Shown: one piece after another, positions 1 through 11,264 of the stretch
Layout of the letters: the number at the start of each line of letters is the position of its first letter
How positions within the stretch are numbered: the first letter of the stretch is position 1
Assembly: GCF_029637705.1 (NCBI RefSeq)
Contig: NZ_CP121252.1
Span: 682,001 to 746,000 of the forward strand
From: Citricoccus muralis
GTDB lineage: Bacteria > Actinomycetota > Actinomycetes > Actinomycetales > Micrococcaceae
Length of the DNA: 64,000 bases
Direction: 5' to 3'
Translations under genes and position numbers: made by a program
Notes under the pieces: generated by a model
Databases searched by the model: none
Seen by the model: only the letters and a program-made list of their open reading frames with translations
What the model was told of the DNA's origin: nothing

Positions 1-2
1 AG

Positions 3-1343
3 GGACTGGGTGGCGGCGGCCTGATGATCCTCTCGCAGGCTGCTATTGCCGACGTCGTGCCGGCGCGGCAGCGCGGTAAATACATGGGGATCATGGGTGC
101 GGCGTTTGCCGTGTCCTCGGTGGCCGGACCCCTGCTCGGTGGCTGGCTGACCGAGGGTCCGGGCTGGCGCTGGGCGTTCTGGATTAACCTGCCCTTCGGT
201 GTGCTGGCCATGCTCGCCGTCGCGCTGTTTTTGCCGGCCCCGAAGAAGCTGGGCGCCGACCGCCCGCGCCTGGACTACCTGGGCATGGCCCTGATCGCTG
301 CGGCCACCACCGCGCTGGTGCTGGCCAGCACTTGGGGTGGCAGCGAATACGAGTGGGGTTCCCCGTTGATCATCGGGTTGTTCGTGGCGGCCGCCGTGCT
401 GGCGGTGCTGTTCGTCGTCGTCGAGTCGAAGGCAGTCGAGCCCGTGATCCCGTTGAGCTTCTTTGCCGACCGTAACTTCACCCTGACCACCGTGGCCGGG
501 CTGATTACCGGTGTGGCGATGTTTGGCGCGTTGGGCTACATGCCCACCTACATTCAGATGGTGACGGGTGTGGGTGCGGCGCAGGCCGGGCTGCTGATGG
601 TGCCGATGATGGGCACCATGTTGCTGACGTCGGTGATCACCGGCATGGTGGTGTCGCGCACCGGGCACTACAAGACGTATCCGGTGGTGGGCACCGTCGT
701 GGTGGCAGGGTCGCTGGTGTTGCTCTCACAGTTGCAGGCCGACTCCGCGATCTGGATGCTCTGTGGCGCGCTCGGCGTGATGGGTCTGGGGCTGGGTATG
801 TCCATGCAGATCATGGTGCTGATCGTGCAGAACTCGTTCCCGGTGTCCGTGGTGGGTACAGCGACCGCGGCGAACAACTACTTCCGCCAGGTCGGGGCCA
901 CACTGGGCTCGGCGGTGGTGGGGTCGCTGTTCATCACGCGACTGCAGGACATCCTGGGGGAGCGGATGGCGTCGTCGGGTGCTGCCGCGGGCGGGTCCTC
1001 CGTGAATAACCTGACGCCGGAGATGGTGCAGCAGCTGCCGGACGCGATGCATGATGTCATTGTCGGGAGCTACAACGAGGCGCTGATGCCGATCTTCCTC
1101 TACATCCTGCCGCTGATGATTGCCGCCGCGGTGCTGTTGCTGTTTGTGCAGCAGAAGCCGCTGGCCACCACGGTGGAGGACGGAGTGCGAGCGACCTCGG
1201 CCGGCTCTCCGGAAACCGGGGCCCTGCCGCTATTGCGCGGTGATGAGGCCGACTCTGACGAGATCGCGGTTGACGACGCCGAGGCGCGTTCCGGACCCTC
1301 ACTCGAGTCCGCTCGCCTGATAAGCCCCTCGAAAACTCGATAA
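3..1343 (+). CDS. DHA2-type MFS multidrug exporter, 5' end cut by window edge
   Basis: The frame is open from the first bases, so the start codon lies outside the window and about 447 residues are visible. The protein is a chain of hydrophobic helices. The visible part opens near the MFS antiporter signature region (RQRGKYMGIMGAAFAVSSVA followed by GPLLGGWL), which in 14-helix DHA2 drug/H+ antiporters lies around helices 4-5. This means roughly the first 100-130 residues are missing. The C-terminal ~60 residues after the last helix (FLYILPLMIAAAVLLLFV) are acidic and probably cytoplasmic. The substrate cannot be read from sequence; export of drugs or metabolites across the cell membrane is the family role. 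Confidence 0.88.
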   Translation, partial: GLGGGGLMILSQAAIADVVPARQRGKYMGIMGAAFAVSSVAGPLLGGWLTEGPGWRWAFWINLPFGVLAMLAVALFLPAPKKLGADRPRLDYLGMALIAAATTALVLASTWGGSEYEWGSPLIIGLFVAAAVLAVLFVVVESKAVEPVIPLSFFADRNFTLTTVAGLITGVAMFGALGYMPTYIQMVTGVGAAQAGLLMVPMMGTMLLTSVITGMVVSRTGHYKTYPVVGTVVVAGSLVLLSQLQADSAIWMLCGALGVMGLGLGMSMQIMVLIVQNSFPVSVVGTATAANNYFRQVGATLGSAVVGSLFITRLQDILGERMASSGAAAGGSSVNNLTPEMVQQLPDAMHDVIVGSYNEALMPIFLYILPLMIAAAVLLLFVQQKPLATTVEDGVRATSAGSPETGALPLLRGDEADSDEIAVDDAEARSGPSLESARLISPSKTR

Positions 1344-1358
1344 CCCCCTGGCCCTGCA

Positions 1359-1390
1359 AGCGTCGCTGAGCGGCGCTGGATCTCTTCTTA
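1359..1390 (+). terminator. Candidate intrinsic terminator after the MFS gene
   Basis: AGCGTCGCT and AGCGGCGCT form a short stem with one G-T pair, followed by a pyrimidine-rich tail (tctcttctt). It sits 16 bp after the MFS stop codon. The stem is short and the T-run is interrupted, so this is only a candidate. Confidence 0.4.
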
Positions 1391-1546
1391 GGTCCGGTGC
1401 CGTTGCTATCTACGTGTGTCGCACCCCTGTGGAGGGGCCAGCTCCCGCACCAGTCCGCGCACTCCCACACGCCCATTTTTCGCTCACCCGACTTATCCAC
1501 ATTTTAGATCAGCCATTCCCTTAATCGGATCCGTGCACTAGACTTA

Positions 1547-1565
1547 GTTCTAGAACAAACGTACC
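1547..1565 (+). promoter_or_regulatory. Candidate LexA (SOS) box upstream of the HNH gene
   Basis: GAAC-AAAC-GTAC at 1553-1564 matches the Gram-positive/actinobacterial SOS box GAAC-RNRY-GTTC with one mismatch in the right arm. It overlaps a perfect 10-bp palindrome GTTCTAGAAC at 1547-1556. The site lies 35-50 bp before the start codon of a DUF222/HNH gene. 13E12-type genes of this family are known members of the mycobacterial LexA regulon, which supports the call. No binding data. Confidence 0.45.
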
Positions 1566-1598
1566 CGCACATGATCCGACGTCGGAGGGAGCCAGGTC

Positions 1599-3359
1599 AT
1601 GACCAGTGTGGTCTCATCCCCCTTGCTACCCCTGCTCGACGCCCTGGATGACCTCTCCACCGCCGACCTGACCATCCTGCTCACCCAGGGGCTCACCACC
1701 CTCAGCCGCCGCCTCTCCAGTGCTCACGCCCACGATGAGTTCAGCCCGTTCCACCGCGAAGGTGCGGACACCCGCCAGGACTGGGGCACCTCATTCCTGC
1801 CCAACGAACACGGCCACTACACCACCCAGGGAAACAACGACGCCGACGCCATCATTTGCGAGGACCCTGCCGCGTCCCTGCCCAGCATGATCGAGCAGGC
1901 CGCCGTCCTGGGGCGGCTCTGCGAGAACGTCGAGACCGCCCTGGCCGGGATCGTCGGTCGGATCTTCCCGCTGCACGAACAGCGCCTGGAACTGCTCGGC
2001 TTGCCCACCGGCCGGGTAACGCACAAAAACGCCGCCGACTACCTCCGCTTCCAGACCCAGGTTGGGTTCGGGGTGGCCCGGCGCCGGATTCAGACCGCCA
2101 CCGCGATCCACCCCGACACCACGCTCACCAGCCTCACCGACGCCGCAGGCACCACCACCGAACCCCCGCGACCCGACGTTCACGACGCCGCCGTGGATGG
2201 CGAAATCACCCCACGCGCCGTCCAGGCCATCATCGATGCCCTCCGTGCGGTGGAAGAAGAAGCCCGCAGTGTCAGCACCGACCCGGACGAGGTCAAAAAA
2301 CTCATCAACGACGGGGAGAAAACCCTCGTCACACAGGCTCGGGAGTTCGACGACAACGCCTTCGCCGCGTACGCCGCAGGATGGAAGGAACGCACCAGCA
2401 ACCAGGTGAATCCCGATGGCGAAGCCCCCGACGACACGATCGCTGAGAAAAAACGGGGACTACGCCGCATCGGCACCCGGGGCAAGCTCAACATCTGGCA
2501 ATGCGCCACCGATCAGGCCGGTGATGAACTCTTCCGCACCCTGGTCCACGCGATGAACAACCCCAGGGCGACTCCTGGCTCCCACAGCGGCGACACCACC
2601 ACATCAGACGCGGGTACTCGCACCCAGGCAGGCGCCGATCCCAGCGTTGCAGAGGGTGCTGAAACCACCCACGCGGTGGATGCCACAGGCACCCCAGTCG
2701 ACAACCTGGACGAGCGCACCCGGGACCAGAAAGCCCACGACGCCCTCATCGGCGTCCTCACCGCCGGATTGAAAGTCCCGCACAACACGCTCCCGGATCA
2801 GGGCGGGACCCGGCCCCAGATGCTGGTCACCCTCGACCTGCCGCTACTGCTGCGGATGATGCACCAGGCCGACATCGCCCCGAAGAACCTTGACCCGGCC
2901 TGGCTCACCGATGGGACCCTGACCCGTTTCGAGCTCTGCCAGGGCTCCTACACCGGACCCATCAGCCCCACCGCGATCCGGCACCTACTCTGCGAAGCCG
3001 AGATCCTGCCCGTCGTCCTCGGTGGGGCAGGGCAGATCCTGGATGTAGGCACCAGTGAGCGATTCTTCGACAAACACCTGCGCAAAGCCCTCGTCGCCCG
3101 CGACGGCGGCTGTGCCGCCCCCGGATGCATGGCTCCGGCGCCGTGGTGCGAAAGCCACCACATCGACCCAGCCCGGAATCAAGGACCGACCTCGACGGCC
3201 AACGGGGTGCTGCTATGCCACCACGACCACCGGTTAGCCGACCGAGGAGACTGGCAGATCCGGATCGTCGACGACGTGCCCTGGTTCACCGCGCCACCGT
3301 ATATCGACCCCGACCAGGTCCCGAGACGCAACACCTACTGGCGGCCAGAGCGACAATAG
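1599..3359 (+). CDS. DUF222 (13E12 repeat) HNH endonuclease family protein
   Basis: 586 residues. The N-terminal two-thirds has the helical DUF222 pattern, and the C-terminus (about residues 500-550) carries an HNH nuclease fold: CAAPGC, then ESHHIDP, then LLCHHDHR, with the Cys and His residues expected for zinc and catalytic metal binding. The central region (about 320-370) is a low-complexity Thr/Ala/Gly linker. The start is supported by a GGAGG at 1584-1588, 10 nt before the ATG. Proteins of this family are repetitive in actinobacterial genomes and are thought to act on DNA, but their biological role is not settled. A possible SOS box precedes the gene. Confidence 0.9.
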   Translation: MTSVVSSPLLPLLDALDDLSTADLTILLTQGLTTLSRRLSSAHAHDEFSPFHREGADTRQDWGTSFLPNEHGHYTTQGNNDADAIICEDPAASLPSMIEQAAVLGRLCENVETALAGIVGRIFPLHEQRLELLGLPTGRVTHKNAADYLRFQTQVGFGVARRRIQTATAIHPDTTLTSLTDAAGTTTEPPRPDVHDAAVDGEITPRAVQAIIDALRAVEEEARSVSTDPDEVKKLINDGEKTLVTQAREFDDNAFAAYAAGWKERTSNQVNPDGEAPDDTIAEKKRGLRRIGTRGKLNIWQCATDQAGDELFRTLVHAMNNPRATPGSHSGDTTTSDAGTRTQAGADPSVAEGAETTHAVDATGTPVDNLDERTRDQKAHDALIGVLTAGLKVPHNTLPDQGGTRPQMLVTLDLPLLLRMMHQADIAPKNLDPAWLTDGTLTRFELCQGSYTGPISPTAIRHLLCEAEILPVVLGGAGQILDVGTSERFFDKHLRKALVARDGGCAAPGCMAPAPWCESHHIDPARNQGPTSTANGVLLCHHDHRLADRGDWQIRIVDDVPWFTAPPYIDPDQVPRRNTYWRPERQ

Positions 3360-3394
3360 ACTGGCGCCATGTGGCGTGCCTATCTGGCGTCGGA

Positions 3395-4609
3395 TTACTT
3401 CGTGGAACCGACGGCCCAGATGCGAGACGGCACCGTGCCGTTGGTCGCGAAATCGCCGATCTGCTTCGCCTTGAACACCCACGGGTTGTGTGAGCCGGCG
3501 GTGCGGGCATTACGCCAGTGCCGGTCCAAGTTCTTCGACGTCGAAGAACTCGAGGCCGCTAGCGCATCGAAAGCATGGCTGATCGCGTTCGTCACGTAGC
3601 CGGTCAGCGCCACCTGTCCCTGAGCCGACGCCAGTTCGGTGTGGTCATTGACCCGCTCTTCCTCCTCCAGAGTGAGGGTTCCCTCCCGCAGCGCGAAGGC
3701 CGCGTCGTACGCATCCTGTAGAGCCTGAGCCGTGCGGTAGACCGTGGCGCGTGCGGCAAACGCCGCCGAGGACACCTCGCCGATCACCTGGAGCAGCTGC
3801 GGATCCTGCGGAGCGGGACCATTGCCGTGGCTGAACGTACGATGACGTGCAGCCAGGGTGGCACCGAAATCCTTCTCCGCCGCCGCCGCGGTGCCAGCGA
3901 GCACCGACAGCAGCACCACCTGATAGAAAGCAGTCTGGTACTTGAACCGGGTGGAGAACAGGATGACGTTCTCGGCGGAGACTTCGGCGTCGGTGAAGAT
4001 GGTGGTGCCGGTGCCGGTGGTGCGCTGGCCGAAGCCGTCCCAGTCATCGAAGCGAGCCACCGCATCCTGGTGGGTGCTCACGACGGCGATCACCTGGTCG
4101 CCGGTGTCGGTGCGCTGGGCGGTGGTGTCGGTCCAGTCGGCGAAAATCGACCCGGTGGAGTAATATTTCTGGCCGTTGACGCGGAACACGTCCGGGTCAT
4201 CGGTGGGGGAGACCTTCGTGGCCGTTTCACCCAGGGCGACGTCGCCGATCTCGGTCCAGGCGTTGCCCACCAGATCGCCGTCGACAAAGCGGCGCAGCCA
4301 GGCGTCCCGCGCCGGACCGGGTTCCGCCACGAGGCGGTCTTCCACGAACGCGAAGTGCGCCCGCAGAGCCTGAGTGATGTTGGAATCCGCCGTCGCCAGG
4401 TCGGTCAGCAGCTCGAACAGCTCGGGCAGGGTCGCACCGGCACCGCCGTACTCCACCGGAACGCGCACCGCGCCGAAACCATCGGCGATGAGCTGCTTGA
4501 TCAGCTCGTAGGGCAGCTCGCGCGTGGCGTCACGTTCGGAGGCGCCGTCCGCGATCTTCTCGAAATGCGGGCGGTACTTTTCCTGTAGTTGGCGCAGACG
4601 ATCTGACAC
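3395..4609 (-). CDS. Acyl-CoA-dehydrogenase-fold flavin oxidoreductase (SfnB/DszC-like)
   Basis: 404 residues from a GTG start preceded by AAAGGAG; the frame continues upstream without a better start. The protein has the acyl-CoA dehydrogenase layout: an all-helical N-terminus, a beta middle domain (NAWTEIGD, then RVNGQKYYSTGSIFADW) and a helical C-terminal domain. The FRVNGQKYYSTG segment resembles flavin-dependent monooxygenases of the SfnB/DszC/NtaA type more than true acyl-CoA dehydrogenases, so it may oxidise an organosulfur or related small compound using reduced FMN. No flavin reductase lies next to it. It faces away from the SRPBCC gene across 175 bp. The substrate is unknown. Confidence 0.82.
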   Translation of the reverse strand: MSDRLRQLQEKYRPHFEKIADGASERDATRELPYELIKQLIADGFGAVRVPVEYGGAGATLPELFELLTDLATADSNITQALRAHFAFVEDRLVAEPGPARDAWLRRFVDGDLVGNAWTEIGDVALGETATKVSPTDDPDVFRVNGQKYYSTGSIFADWTDTTAQRTDTGDQVIAVVSTHQDAVARFDDWDGFGQRTTGTGTTIFTDAEVSAENVILFSTRFKYQTAFYQVVLLSVLAGTAAAAEKDFGATLAARHRTFSHGNGPAPQDPQLLQVIGEVSSAAFAARATVYRTAQALQDAYDAAFALREGTLTLEEEERVNDHTELASAQGQVALTGYVTNAISHAFDALAASSSSTSKNLDRHWRNARTAGSHNPWVFKAKQIGDFATNGTVPSRIWAVGSTK

Positions 4610-4649
4610 GGCTGGCTCCTTTCGGTCAGGGTCATGTAGGGGGCGATGA

Positions 4650-4679
4650 ACGCTACGGTAATTGGGGCGGCCCGGCCAA
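4650..4679 (-). promoter_or_regulatory. Candidate promoter for the flavin oxidoreductase gene
   Basis: On the minus strand TTGGCC and TAGCGT are separated by 18 bp, about 40 bp before the GTG start. The match to the sigma-70 consensus is moderate. Confidence 0.35.
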
Positions 4680-4784
4680 AGCATGCTCTCGGCCGGCGGA
4701 GGTCATGCGCGGTAATACCAGAGGGTTCGTGACGAAGACATCGGTTCCATTGACCCGGTGGACCCACGGTGCCACGCTGGACGC

Positions 4785-5702
4785 ATGACTGACCCCGCGG
4801 AGAGCATCAGCACCCACATCGACGTCGACGACGAACACTGCTTCATGGAGGTCAGCGTGGATCTTCCGGCCACCCCCGAAGCGGTCTGGGAATCGGTGGC
4901 CACCGGTCCCGGTTACCGGCGCTGGTTCGTCGAGGCGGAGATCGACGGGCGCGTGGGCGGAGCGCTCATCACCCATCACGGGGACTTCGGCGCATCGCAC
5001 GGCACCATCGTCGAGTGGGAGCCGCACCGCCGCTATCGGTACCTCGAGGCCGACTGGATGGGCGAGGAGCAGCCGGTGCCGCCGTGGGAGACCGAGATCG
5101 TGCTGACTCCGGTGGGTGAGGACGGCACCGTCACCCGAGCCACACTGCGCAGCGGTATCAGCGCCGAGGGGGCGACCTGGAAGGACGCCATCCTGGGCAC
5201 CCAGGAGGGATGGGAAGGCGCCTGGCTGAACCTGCTGCAGTTCCACGCTCACTTCGGCGACCGCCACGCGGCTCAGGCCCTGGTGATGCGCGCCGGAGGT
5301 CCCGACGACGACATCGTGACGACGCTCGGGTTGGTCGGAGCCGTCGTCGGAGAAGAACGCGGTGTGAGCAACCCAGCACCGTCCGGGGCAGGCGGCACGG
5401 AACAGCCAGGCGGCGAGCTGCTGCGTGGCACGGTCATCGCCACCACCGACTCGCTGTCCGATCAGGACGCCACCTCGCGGTCGGTGACGCTGCGCACGAC
5501 AGACGCCGTCTATGAGTTCGGCACCCTGCTCATGGGTGGGGAGCGCACCCTCGTGGTGCGCGGCTACCTCTACCCGGAGGCCAGCCGGGGCCTCAGTGCC
5601 GCCGTCTGGGAGTCCCAGGTTGCCGAGGTCGGCTCCGCCGCACGGCGTCGCTGGGAGACGGTGGTGGACGACGTCGTCGCACCCTCGCCCGGCATGGAGT
5701 GA
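4785..5702 (+). CDS. SRPBCC (AHSA1-like) domain protein
   Basis: 305 residues starting MTDPAES. The first ~160 residues follow the START/SRPBCC ligand-binding pattern: VDLPATPEAVWESVATGPGY, WFVEAEIDGRVGG, WEPHRRYRYLEADW, then a C-terminal helix with W residues (EGWEGAWLNLLQFHAHF). The last ~110 residues look like a divergent second domain of similar size. There is no Shine-Dalgarno sequence; a CACGCT hexamer six nt before the ATG fits a weak leaderless promoter. Such proteins bind hydrophobic ligands or act as stress-related cofactors; the ligand is not deducible. Confidence 0.75.
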   Translation: MTDPAESISTHIDVDDEHCFMEVSVDLPATPEAVWESVATGPGYRRWFVEAEIDGRVGGALITHHGDFGASHGTIVEWEPHRRYRYLEADWMGEEQPVPPWETEIVLTPVGEDGTVTRATLRSGISAEGATWKDAILGTQEGWEGAWLNLLQFHAHFGDRHAAQALVMRAGGPDDDIVTTLGLVGAVVGEERGVSNPAPSGAGGTEQPGGELLRGTVIATTDSLSDQDATSRSVTLRTTDAVYEFGTLLMGGERTLVVRGYLYPEASRGLSAAVWESQVAEVGSAARRRWETVVDDVVAPSPGME

Positions 5703-5789
5703 CGTGCGTCACGGACCTGGCTAGAGTGGTTTGAACAGCACCCGCGGAGGGAGCCCTGACGGGTGCTGCGGAGACATGCTGGAGGAGCA

Positions 5790-6356
5790 ATGGTGCAGAT
5801 GAGCGGACTACTGTGGCGCACCCGCAGCGAAAACGAGGGCTCGGCTGAGGATCGGCGGATGATCCGGCAGGTGCTGGAAGCGGCCTTCCACACCAGCGCC
5901 GAGGCAGACCTGATCGACGCGCTGCGCCAGGATCCCGAGCACTGGATTCCACGCTACTCCATCATCGGGATGACGACGGCGATCCCGGATTCCGAATTGG
6001 AGACGACGGCGGCCGCCCACGCCGTGTTGCACCGCTGCACCATCAGTGAGGCGGACGCGGAAGCTGACGTTCTGATGCTGGCGCCCGCCGGGGTGTTGCC
6101 CCAGCATCACGGGGAAGGCGGCGGCACCGCGGTGATCGAAGCGGCTCTGGCCGCCGCGCAGGCCGACGGGGCGTCGCTGGTGGTCGTCTACGGGTTCCCC
6201 GACTACTATCCGCGCTTCGGATTCGAACCGGCTGAGGCACACGGGATCACCGCTGGCTTCGCTGACCAGCCGGAGGCGCTGCAGGTCCGGATCCTCGACC
6301 AATCAGCACCCGTTCCCTCGGGCGAGGTGCGGTTGCCCGTGGCGTACGGGGTGTGA
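5790..6356 (+). CDS. GNAT family N-acetyltransferase
   Basis: About 188 residues. The fold is recognisable from LMLAPAGVLPQHHGEGGGTAVIEAAL (beta4-alpha3, the acetyl-CoA pyrophosphate loop, here HHGEGGG) and VVVYGFPDYYPRFGFEPAEAHGI, which matches the GxxxYYxRFGF segment of the YhbS-like N-acetyltransferase subgroup. Three in-frame starts follow a GGAGGAG (ATG 5790, GTG 5793, ATG 5799). The spacing best suits 5793 or 5799, so the true N-terminus may be 1-3 residues shorter. It converges on tgt with a 16-bp gap. The acceptor is unknown. Confidence 0.85.
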   Translation: MVQMSGLLWRTRSENEGSAEDRRMIRQVLEAAFHTSAEADLIDALRQDPEHWIPRYSIIGMTTAIPDSELETTAAAHAVLHRCTISEADAEADVLMLAPAGVLPQHHGEGGGTAVIEAALAAAQADGASLVVVYGFPDYYPRFGFEPAEAHGITAGFADQPEALQVRILDQSAPVPSGEVRLPVAYGV

Positions 6357-6372
6357 GCGGCGTCAGCCCGCG

Positions 6373-8969
<2,597 letters not shown>

Positions 8970-8990
8970 GAGATCACCGGGCCAGCTGCT

Positions 8991-10355
8991 TCACCGGGCC
9001 AGCGCCTTGTAACTCACCTCGGGGTCGGCCAGCTGATCGGGATCGACGACGAGACCGCGCTGGATGATGCGCCGCGCCGCACGCACGGCCAGCGGGTCGT
9101 CGATGCTGGCGGCCCCGACCAGCAGCCCGGCGTCGTCGAGCACGAAGGTGGCGAGCTTCTCCGGATGAGCCGGGTCCTCACGGTGGACGACGGTGTATCC
9201 GGTGGCCGGGTGGTCGGCCGCGGCGGCGCGCAGGCTGCCGATCGCCTCCACATGCACCCCGTAACGGTCCGACCAGAACCACTCCGGTCCGGGGGATGGT
9301 GGGGTGGCCTCGGCGATCACTGCGGCGGCGGTGGTGGCGGTGTCGATGGCGTGCTGCCAGTGCTCGGTGCGCCGGGGTGCCTGCTCATGGCGGGCCACAT
9401 CGCCGACGGCGAAAACATCCGGGTGGCTGGCCCGCTGGTCGGCGTCGACGATGATGCCGTCGGCCAACTCGAGTCCGCCCTCCTCGGCGAGCCAGGTGTT
9501 CGGGGAGATGCCGATGGCCGAGATCACCGCGTCGGCGGGCACGGCAGCGCCGGAGAGGGTCAGGACCTCGACGCCGGTGCTGGTCGGGTCGGAGCTGGGC
9601 TTGGTGTTGCTGGAACTGTGCAGGCGCACCGAACCCGCGTACTCGGGAAAGACGTGTACCCCGTGGTCGGTGTGCTGGGCGTGCAACCGTGCAGCAATGC
9701 GGCGGCCGAAGAGCGCGGACGCCGGGATGCCGGGACCGGCGAAGAGCACCACCTCGGCGCCGAGCTCGGTGAGTGAGGAGGCCAGCTCCGCGCCCAGCAC
9801 CCCGGCGCCGACGACGGCGATCCGCGCCGGTCGCCCGGTGTGGTGTGCGGCGTCGAGAATCTGTCGCAGTGCGGTGACGTCGTCCCGGTGGCGTAGGGTG
9901 AGCACTCGCGGATCCGCTGACGGATCGTTGGCGCTGGGTGCGTCGTCGTCGACCTCAATACCGAGGCTGATGGGTGTGGCCCCGGTGGCCAGCACCACGG
10001 TGGCGGCGGTGAGCTCCGCGCCGTCGTCGAGGGTGAGTGTGTGCTCCGCCCCGGCCGGACCCAGCCGCAACGACTCCACGCGCGCGTGGACGAGCTCGAC
10101 CTCGTGCTCGGTGAACCAGGAGGTGCCGGCCAGCGCGAGGTCCTCGGGGCCCGTTTCCCCCAGCAGCAGCTGCTTGCTCAGCGGCGGGCGCTCGTAGGGG
10201 AGCCCCTCGGGGTCGATCAGGGTGATCGGGGCGGTGAACCCGTGCTGGCGCAGCCGGGAGGCCACCGTATATCCGGCCACGGATCCACCCACGATCATGA
10301 CCGGGCCGGTGACAGGATCGGCGTCTGGCTGGGCGACCGGGCCAGCAGAACTCAT
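8991..10355 (-). CDS. FAD-dependent NAD(P)H:ferredoxin reductase-type oxidoreductase
   Basis: 454 residues. Two Rossmann dinucleotide sites are visible: VMIVGGSVAGYTVASRLRQ near residue 20 for FAD and IAVVGAGVLGAELASSL in the middle for NAD(P)H. ADVFAVGD-type Asp (HPDVFAVGDVARHEQ) contacts FAD near the C-terminal third. This is the pattern of the reductase component of Rieske dioxygenase and P450 electron chains (rubredoxin/putidaredoxin reductase family). Its ATG overlaps the stop of the Rieske gene by the ATGA sequence, so the two are translationally coupled and probably form an electron-transfer pair. No oxygenase subunit is present in the window. Confidence 0.88.
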   Translation of the reverse strand: MSSAGPVAQPDADPVTGPVMIVGGSVAGYTVASRLRQHGFTAPITLIDPEGLPYERPPLSKQLLLGETGPEDLALAGTSWFTEHEVELVHARVESLRLGPAGAEHTLTLDDGAELTAATVVLATGATPISLGIEVDDDAPSANDPSADPRVLTLRHRDDVTALRQILDAAHHTGRPARIAVVGAGVLGAELASSLTELGAEVVLFAGPGIPASALFGRRIAARLHAQHTDHGVHVFPEYAGSVRLHSSSNTKPSSDPTSTGVEVLTLSGAAVPADAVISAIGISPNTWLAEEGGLELADGIIVDADQRASHPDVFAVGDVARHEQAPRRTEHWQHAIDTATTAAAVIAEATPPSPGPEWFWSDRYGVHVEAIGSLRAAAADHPATGYTVVHREDPAHPEKLATFVLDDAGLLVGAASIDDPLAVRAARRIIQRGLVVDPDQLADPEVSYKALAR

Positions 10356-10696
10356 GACGACGCCGGGGTGCCCGGGTAGAGCAGCAGGTCCTCGCCGTCC
10401 ACCTCGACCCGGTGGGTTCGGGTGTCCACGGTGGCGGGCAGGGTCAGTGCGGCCCCGGTGCGCAGGCAGAATGCCGCGCCGTGCAGGGGGCACTCGATCT
10501 GGTCGTCTTCAATCCAGCCCTCGGCCAGCGACGCCGCCCCGTGGGTGCACCGGTCGTCGAGCGCGTAAAACTCACCGTCTTCGGCGTGGAACACCGTGAT
10601 CGGCACGGTGCCGGTGGTGGCGGCCGGCACGAGCAGTGCCTCGCCTTCGGGAACCTCACTGACGGAACCGACGCGGATCGGGTCAACGCTACTCAT
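10352..10696 (-). CDS. Rieske [2Fe-2S] ferredoxin
   Basis: 114 residues, starting MSSVDPIRVG. The two Rieske cluster motifs are present with normal spacing: CTHG (about residue 44) and CPLHG (about residue 63), with two Cys and two His ligands. The size and the lack of a signal peptide or catalytic domain mark a soluble electron carrier of the type found with dioxygenases or nitrite reductase NirD. It starts 8 nt after the NUDIX gene and overlaps the reductase start by four bases. Confidence 0.9.
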   Translation of the reverse strand: MSSVDPIRVGSVSEVPEGEALLVPAATTGTVPITVFHAEDGEFYALDDRCTHGAASLAEGWIEDDQIECPLHGAAFCLRTGAALTLPATVDTRTHRVEVDGEDLLLYPGTPASS

Positions 10697-10704
10697 CGGC
10701 CCCG

Positions 10705-11244
10705 TCACCGCCCCCAACCCGCATGGGCCAGCGCCTGCCGGACCAGGAGCTCGCGTCCGCCCACGAACTCGTTCTGGATCTCGGGCGACAGCGCCTCGTC
10801 CGGGGTGAACCAGGTGAGCTCGAGTGCGTCCTGGCGCGGCTGGCACTCCCCGGTGACCGGCACCAGATAGCACAGCGAGACGGCGTGTTGGCGGTCATCG
10901 GTGAGCCCGGTCTCCGAGGGGGAGGGGAAATACTCGGCCACCGTGAACGGGGAGATCGCCGGGGGCAGCTGCGGCAGCGCCAGCGGGCCGAGGTCCTTCT
11001 CCAGATGGCGCATCAGGGCGGCCCGGATGGTCTCGCGGTACAGCACCCGCCCCGAGACGAAGGTGCGGTAGAACCGGCCGTCGTCGTCGGCCACGTACAG
11101 GGAGCCCACCTCGGAGACGTAGCCCAGCGAATCCACGCGGACCGGGATCGCCTCCACGTACACCATCGGCAGTCGCCGCCGTGCCTCGTATAGATCGTCC
11201 TCGTTGAGCCATCCCGGGTGCGGGTCAGGGGTGCGAACACTCAT
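10705..11244 (-). CDS. NUDIX-fold protein of the DUF4916 type
   Basis: 179 residues. YVEAIPVRVDSLGYVSEVGSL at the start and a C-terminal YLVPVTGECQPRQDALELTW-F segment match actinobacterial DUF4916 proteins, classed as NUDIX hydrolase relatives. The canonical Nudix box GX5EX7REUXEEXGU is not intact: GRVLYRETIRAALMRHLEKD occupies that place, so hydrolase activity is doubtful. It is the first gene of a three-gene operon with the Rieske protein and the reductase. A TAGAAC hexamer six nt before the ATG suggests leaderless transcription. Confidence 0.72.
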   Translation of the reverse strand: MSVRTPDPHPGWLNEDDLYEARRRLPMVYVEAIPVRVDSLGYVSEVGSLYVADDDGRFYRTFVSGRVLYRETIRAALMRHLEKDLGPLALPQLPPAISPFTVAEYFPSPSETGLTDDRQHAVSLCYLVPVTGECQPRQDALELTWFTPDEALSPEIQNEFVGGRELLVRQALAHAGWGR

Positions 11245-11264
11245 GATTCTGTTCTACCAGGTTC

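Noticed and set aside
3827-4588. 253-codon plus-strand frame opposite the flavin oxidoreductase
   Set aside because: The minus frame has a complete family match and a good ribosome site; the plus frame is Gly/Arg/Val-rich shadow typical of GC-rich DNA.
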